This document shows, in pieces, positions 60,550 to 64,000 of a stretch of DNA of 64,000 nucleotides; position 1 is the first letter of the stretch; each line of letters opens with the position of its first letter. The translations under genes and the position numbers were made by a program. Origin of the DNA: Microcella indica (GTDB lineage: Bacteria; Actinomycetota; Actinomycetes; Actinomycetales; Microbacteriaceae); assembly GCF_013414345.1 (NCBI RefSeq), contig NZ_CP058670.1:62001-126000 (forward strand). Reading direction: 5' to 3'. The notes beneath the pieces are model-generated. The model was not told the DNA's origin and ran no database searches. It saw only the letters and a list, made by a program, of their open reading frames with translations.

Positions 60550-62361
60550 GAGACCGCTGAACAATTCGGGGGTTTAAGGCGCGCCTGCGGACTGGTCCGG
60601 GCTGCGGGTTAAGACTTGGTTCATGCAGGGTAGTGACGATGGTCAGCGTCAACTGTTGGATGTTCAGTCCTGGGCGGGTCATTTGCTCCCGCGGGGGTCG
60701 GTGTTCGCGTTCCTGGCCGCTCACCGGAGGCAACTGTTCCCGGATGACGCGTTCGCGGATCTGTTCCCGTCCGGGCGGGGTCGTCCCTCGATCCCGGCGG
60801 ATGTGATCGCGTCGGTGTTGGTGTTGCAGACGATTCATAACCTCTCCGATCGGGAGACTGCGGAGGCGGTCACGTTTGATCTGCGCTGGAAAGCGGCCTG
60901 TGGGTTCGCGGTGGCCCAGACAGCGTTCCACCCGTCGGTGTTGACGTATTGGCGGCGCCGTCTGGCTGGCAGTGAGCGGCCGCATCGCATCTTCGATGCC
61001 GTGGCCGAGGTCATCGCTCAGTCGGGGGCGTTGACCGGTCGACGGCGACGGGCGATCGATTCCACGATCCTCGACGATGCGGTTGCCCGGCAGGACACGG
61101 TGACCCAGCTGATCGCGCAGATCCGCCGAGTCGGGCGGGAGGTCCCCGCAACGGCGGAGCTCATCGCGGGCCTGCCCGGGCATGACTACTCCACGCCTGG
61201 GAAGCCGGACATTGCCTGGGATGACCCGGCCGCCCGCGATCTGCTCGTCTCAGCGTTGGTGAACGACGCGTTGACGCTGCTGGCGGAGCTCGACGGTGTC
61301 GAACTGAGCGAGAAGCAGCAGGAAACGGTGGCGTTGCTGGCACTGGTCGCAGGGCAGGACGTTGAGCCGGCGGAGGATTCCGATGGCACCGATGGGCGGT
61401 GGCGGATCGCCCGGAAGGTCGCCCCGGAGCGGATGATCTCAACCGTTGATCCGGACACCCGGCATGCGCACAAGTCGCGGGAGAAGAAGCAGGACGGCTT
61501 CAAAGCCCACGTTGTGATCGAGCCGGACACCGGTCTGGTCACCGCTGCCGCCCTCACGAAGGCGTCCGGGGCGGCGAACAGCGACGCGGCCCGCGGGGCG
61601 GAGCTGCTCACCGCCGATACCAGCATCGGCGAGGAACCGGTCGACGTGCTGGCCGATTCGGCCTACGGCAGCGGTGAGCTGCTCGACCAGATCGGAACCG
61701 CCGGTCACACCGCGATTATCAAGCCGATGCCGCTGGCCCGGGCGGTTCCTGACGGGTTCACCATCGATGACTTCACCGTCGATGACACCGCGGGAACGAT
61801 GACCTGCCCGGCCGGAGTCACCCGACCGATCGCCGCCAAGGGAACAGTGACCTTCGGCAGCGTCTGCTCCTCCTGTCCGTTGAAGCTTCGATGCACCACG
61901 GCGGCGCGAGGACGGAAGATGACCGTGACTGCGCATGACCGGATCAAACGCGAACACCGGGCCCGAGCCGCGGATCCTGGCTTCCAAGCCGATTACCGGC
62001 AACACCGGCCAATGGTCGAACGCTCAATCGCGTGGCTCACCCGCGACGCCAGACGCGTGCCGTTCCGTGGCGTCGCGAAGAACAACGCCTGGTGGGTCAC
62101 CCGCGCCGCCGGAATCAACCTCAAACGACTTCTCAACCTCGGCCTCACCTTCCACAACGGGAACTGGGCGCTCGGATAGAGCCAGCCAGTGCGCCCAATC
62201 ACGGTCGCAGCTCGGCGGAACCCCCGCCAACAGTGCCGCAACGCCGCCTTCCGGGCAGACAACTATTGGCACGGCAGACCAAGAACCGAGCCACCGACGC
62301 CCGCCCAGAGAACCGACACGGCCCAGCCGACCACGGTCAAGACCCCTTGTTCAGCAGTCTC
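60550..62361 (+). mobile_element. IS1182-like insertion sequence, 1812 bp
   Basis: Bounded by inverted repeats GAGACCGCTGAACAA (60550-60564) and TTGTTCAGCAGTCTC (62347-62361), 14 of 15 positions matching, and by CTAG on both sides. One transposase gene occupies most of it; the ~70 bp left and ~180 bp right ends hold no other gene. The repeats, flanks and frame all look intact, so the copy is probably active or recent. Confidence 0.92.
60623..62179 (+). CDS. IS1182-family transposase
   Basis: 518 residues, the usual length. N-terminal DUF772-type domain (RGSVFAFLAAHRRQLFPDDAFADLFPSGRGRPSIPADVIASVLVLQTIHNLSDRETAEAVTFDLRWK), an inserted middle part, then a DDE core: DSTILDD, HVVIEPDTGLVTAAALTKASGAANSDAA, VLADSAYGSGELLDQI, and RPMVERSIAWLTRDARRVPFRGVAKNNAWW with the Glu. 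A Cys pair CSSCPLKLRC precedes it. No frameshift or stop is seen. Confidence 0.93.
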   Translation: MQGSDDGQRQLLDVQSWAGHLLPRGSVFAFLAAHRRQLFPDDAFADLFPSGRGRPSIPADVIASVLVLQTIHNLSDRETAEAVTFDLRWKAACGFAVAQTAFHPSVLTYWRRRLAGSERPHRIFDAVAEVIAQSGALTGRRRRAIDSTILDDAVARQDTVTQLIAQIRRVGREVPATAELIAGLPGHDYSTPGKPDIAWDDPAARDLLVSALVNDALTLLAELDGVELSEKQQETVALLALVAGQDVEPAEDSDGTDGRWRIARKVAPERMISTVDPDTRHAHKSREKKQDGFKAHVVIEPDTGLVTAAALTKASGAANSDAARGAELLTADTSIGEEPVDVLADSAYGSGELLDQIGTAGHTAIIKPMPLARAVPDGFTIDDFTVDDTAGTMTCPAGVTRPIAAKGTVTFGSVCSSCPLKLRCTTAARGRKMTVTAHDRIKREHRARAADPGFQADYRQHRPMVERSIAWLTRDARRVPFRGVAKNNAWWVTRAAGINLKRLLNLGLTFHNGNWALG

Positions 62362-62365
62362 CTAG
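62362..62365. repeat. CTAG target-site repeat, right
   Basis: Matches the CTAG at 60546-60549 on the other side of the insertion sequence. Confidence 0.75.
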
Positions 62366-62383
62366 GGCGTGATGCGGCGGTGC

Positions 62384-62671
62384 TCAGGCGCGCGAGGAGA
62401 GGTCGGCGTACTCCGGGTGCTGGCGCATCCAGGACGCCACGAAGCCGCAGATCGGCTTCACGGGCTCACTCGTGGTCTCCCGCAGCTCCTGCAGGATCGC
62501 CTGCACGACGGCCCCGCCGACGCCCTGGCCGCGCTTGAGCGGCGGCACTTCAGCGTGGAGGAGGCGGAGGGTGCCGCCGGCGTTGTCGTAGATGATCCAG
62601 CCCTGCAGCTCGTCGCCGTCATAGGCGGCGTAGCGGTCGGCGTCGGGCTCGTGGGTGACGGTGAGACTCAT
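62384..62671 (-). CDS. Small GNAT-type N-acetyltransferase (NATD1-like)
   Basis: 95 residues from ATG 62671. TLRLLHAEVPPLKRGQGVGGAVVQAILQELRETTSEPVKPICGFVASWMRQHPEY is the complete small-GNAT core, with the acetyl-CoA loop RGQGVGG. TAGGGT (forward 62679-62684) is 7 nt upstream; a GTG three codons earlier would overlap that hexamer and is rejected. It converges on the IS element. Substrate unknown. Confidence 0.88.
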   Translation of the reverse strand: MSLTVTHEPDADRYAAYDGDELQGWIIYDNAGGTLRLLHAEVPPLKRGQGVGGAVVQAILQELRETTSEPVKPICGFVASWMRQHPEYADLSSRA

Positions 62672-62871
62672 GCCGCTCACCCTAGCGAGAGGCGTCGAAG
62701 GTGCTCTCAGGCACTGTCTTACCAGGGCCTACGCATGAATCCGCTCGCTGGTACGCGTCGAGACTCTCTACGCGTAGCTCTATACGGAGTTCTGGACACG
62801 CCGCGCAGAGTTGCGGATACATGTGTAACCTAGTGGTACTCGGGTAATACGAGCGACGACCGACTCAAGCT

Positions 62872-62884
62872 TGCCTTGAAGGCA
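62872..62884. promoter_or_regulatory. Palindrome just upstream of the antitoxin gene
   Basis: TGCCTT-G-AAGGCA, a perfect dyad ending 8 bp before ATG 62893, where a ribosome site would lie. TAACCT at 62826-62831 could be the -10. The position suits autoregulation by the antitoxin. The 221 bp from 62672 hold nothing else recognisable, but are clearly lower in G+C than the sequence to the left. Confidence 0.5.
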
Positions 62885-62892
62885 CGAGAGAG

Positions 62893-63330
62893 ATGAGAAC
62901 GGTGACAACGCTAACGCTGTCTAACGACTCAATCATTGTTGACGATCAACTTCGAGATGAGGCTATCGAACTCGTTGAGACCGCTGAAGATGACCGACTT
63001 GGTCACCTTGAAGTGGTGATCAACGGAACCAACTACGAAGTACCGGAATCACTATCAAGGTTGCTCGTCCACGTCATTGAGCGCGCTGCTCGCGGCGGGA
63101 CGATGCACATTCGATCGATGCCGGAAGAACTGACGACAACTGTGGCCGCAGAGCTACTGGGGGTTTCCCGACCAACGTTCATGAAGCTCATCAAGGCTGG
63201 CGACATCCGTTCGCGGATCGTCGGCACACACCATCGGGTTCTCGCTCAGGATGTTGTGGCACTTCGCGATCGACGCAACGACGCGCGTGTCGACGCGATC
63301 CGTGCGCTGCGAGAGGTGTTGCCCGACTAG
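62893..63330 (+). CDS. Excisionase-family DNA-binding protein, probable antitoxin
   Basis: 145 residues. An N-terminal ~70 residues of unknown fold are followed by an excisionase-type helix-turn-helix (ELTTTVAAELLGVSRPTFMKLIKAGDIRSRIVGTHHRVLAQDVVAL, residues ~78-125). It sits 9 bp before a PIN-domain gene, the arrangement of excisionase/PIN toxin-antitoxin pairs. Bases 62881-62940 are 29/60 G+C by count, far below the rest of the window. A GTG at 62902 is an alternative start. Confidence 0.82.
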   Translation: MRTVTTLTLSNDSIIVDDQLRDEAIELVETAEDDRLGHLEVVINGTNYEVPESLSRLLVHVIERAARGGTMHIRSMPEELTTTVAAELLGVSRPTFMKLIKAGDIRSRIVGTHHRVLAQDVVALRDRRNDARVDAIRALREVLPD

Positions 63331-63339
63331 CCTTGGAAA

Positions 63340-63996
63340 GTGATTCAGCAACGAGTATTCGTCGATGCAGATGTCCTCTATTCTGCGTGCCTTCGATACT
63401 GGCTGTTTCAACTGCGCGTTTCGACACGTTCAATGTTCCTGCTGTGCACTAGCGAAGACGTGATCGCTGAAACTCTCTCCAAGTTGCGAGACAACAATCC
63501 TCGGTGGGACGGCGGGCAGATCACGCGAATACGAGCGGCGATCGTCGAGGTCTTCGATGAGCTGGTGGATGATTTCGACGGATCCGTCGCGTATCAGGGT
63601 GCTGATCCCGACGACTTTCACGTGCATGCAGCTGCGCTCGCTGCCCAGGCCCAGATATTGCTGACCTGTGACCATGGCCTGCTCAACCAGCCCAATGCCG
63701 ACGAGCTGGAATACGAGGCATATCATCCGGACGACTTCTTCGTGTTGGTGAATGACTCAGCACCGCTAAACGTGCGTGAGGCGTCTCTCGCGCAGTTGCG
63801 CTACTACGCCAACAAGAATGGAGAGCGAAACAGCGGGCTTGTCGATGCCTTGATCGCCGCGGGCAGTCCGCACTTCGCCGAATGCGTTCGACTGCACCTG
63901 GTCGATCTCGCGGGAGCCATGCCGCGCGTGCAGCGACGTAAGTTGCGCAGATTCGAGAGGTTGAATCTGGCGGCCTCGTCGCGATTAGGTGCCTAG
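63340..63996 (+). CDS. PIN-domain ribonuclease, probable toxin
   Basis: 218 residues from GTG 63340. Acidic metal-binding residues of a PIN nuclease are visible: Asp9/Asp11 (VFVDADVLYSA), Glu44 (EDVIAETL), Asp91/Asp92 (DPDDFHVHAAAL) and Asp111 (LLTCDHGLL). A ~75-residue C-terminal extension follows the PIN core. No Shine-Dalgarno is clear; translation probably couples to the antitoxin gene. Bases 63421-63480 are 31/60 G+C. Confidence 0.83.
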   Translation: MIQQRVFVDADVLYSACLRYWLFQLRVSTRSMFLLCTSEDVIAETLSKLRDNNPRWDGGQITRIRAAIVEVFDELVDDFDGSVAYQGADPDDFHVHAAALAAQAQILLTCDHGLLNQPNADELEYEAYHPDDFFVLVNDSAPLNVREASLAQLRYYANKNGERNSGLVDALIAAGSPHFAECVRLHLVDLAGAMPRVQRRKLRRFERLNLAASSRLGA

Positions 63997-64000
63997 CGGA

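Overview
The window is a 64 kb piece of a high-GC actinobacterial chromosome, most likely from Microbacteriaceae or a close relative. This is inferred from DtxR/IdeR-type iron boxes, a RamB-type regulator beside isocitrate lyase, the YtxH / actinobacterial holin-X / DUF3618 trio, heavy use of GTG starts, very frequent 4-bp ATGA/GTGA gene overlaps, and many genes whose start codon sits 6-7 nt after a TAnnnT hexamer with no Shine-Dalgarno, the layout of leaderless mRNAs. No rRNA, tRNA or CRISPR array was seen.

Layout: (1) 1-2.7 kb, haem biosynthesis hemC(end)-hemB-hemL. (2) 2.8-7.8 kb, siderophore uptake: a binding protein broken by an in-frame TAA, and an operon of siderophore-interacting reductase, two FecCD permeases and an ATPase, with two iron boxes. 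(3) 8-16.7 kb, envelope trio, hemD, a DUF1304 + quinone-reductase pair, pfkA, a PPOX protein with a DNA glycosylase, a thioesterase and two DUF202 proteins. (4) 15.7-31 kb, amino-acid and acetate catabolism: lysR/putA, a YtrA-type GntR operon, ramB/aceA/aceB (glyoxylate shunt), and an Lrp regulator divergent from ddaH-rocD. (5) 30-33.8 kb, an iron-box-controlled ferric ABC importer. (6) 33.8-46 kb, kynureninase, a DrrAB-type exporter, acyl-CoA dehydrogenase and hydrolase, an LLM/beta-lactamase/esterase operon, DUF1801, an aldo-keto reductase, and a GntR-lldD lactate operon. (7) 46-48.8 kb, a divergent lacI/xylB pair in which both genes have lost their N-termini, followed by a PfkB kinase. (8) 48.9-52.3 kb, an overlapping ATP-grasp / alpha-E / transglutaminase operon. 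(9) 52.3-60.5 kb, MarR-MFS, a lipase, a cupin, gdhA, and a lipoate-ligase-like gene overlapping haem-type ABC genes. (10) 60.5-64 kb, an intact IS1182-like element, a small acetyltransferase, and a low-GC antitoxin/PIN-toxin pair.

How the genes work together: three iron boxes tie two separate iron importers to one regulator, next to haem synthesis, which consumes the iron. Proline, arginine/ornithine, glutamate, lactate and acetate catabolism are each paired with a dedicated local regulator, and most of those divergent promoters hold a visible inverted repeat. A short palindromic repeat with a GCCAGATCTGGC-type core recurs in three intergenic regions between 29.8 and 37.3 kb. The last 1.3 kb differs in base composition and, with the IS element, looks like a recently acquired edge.
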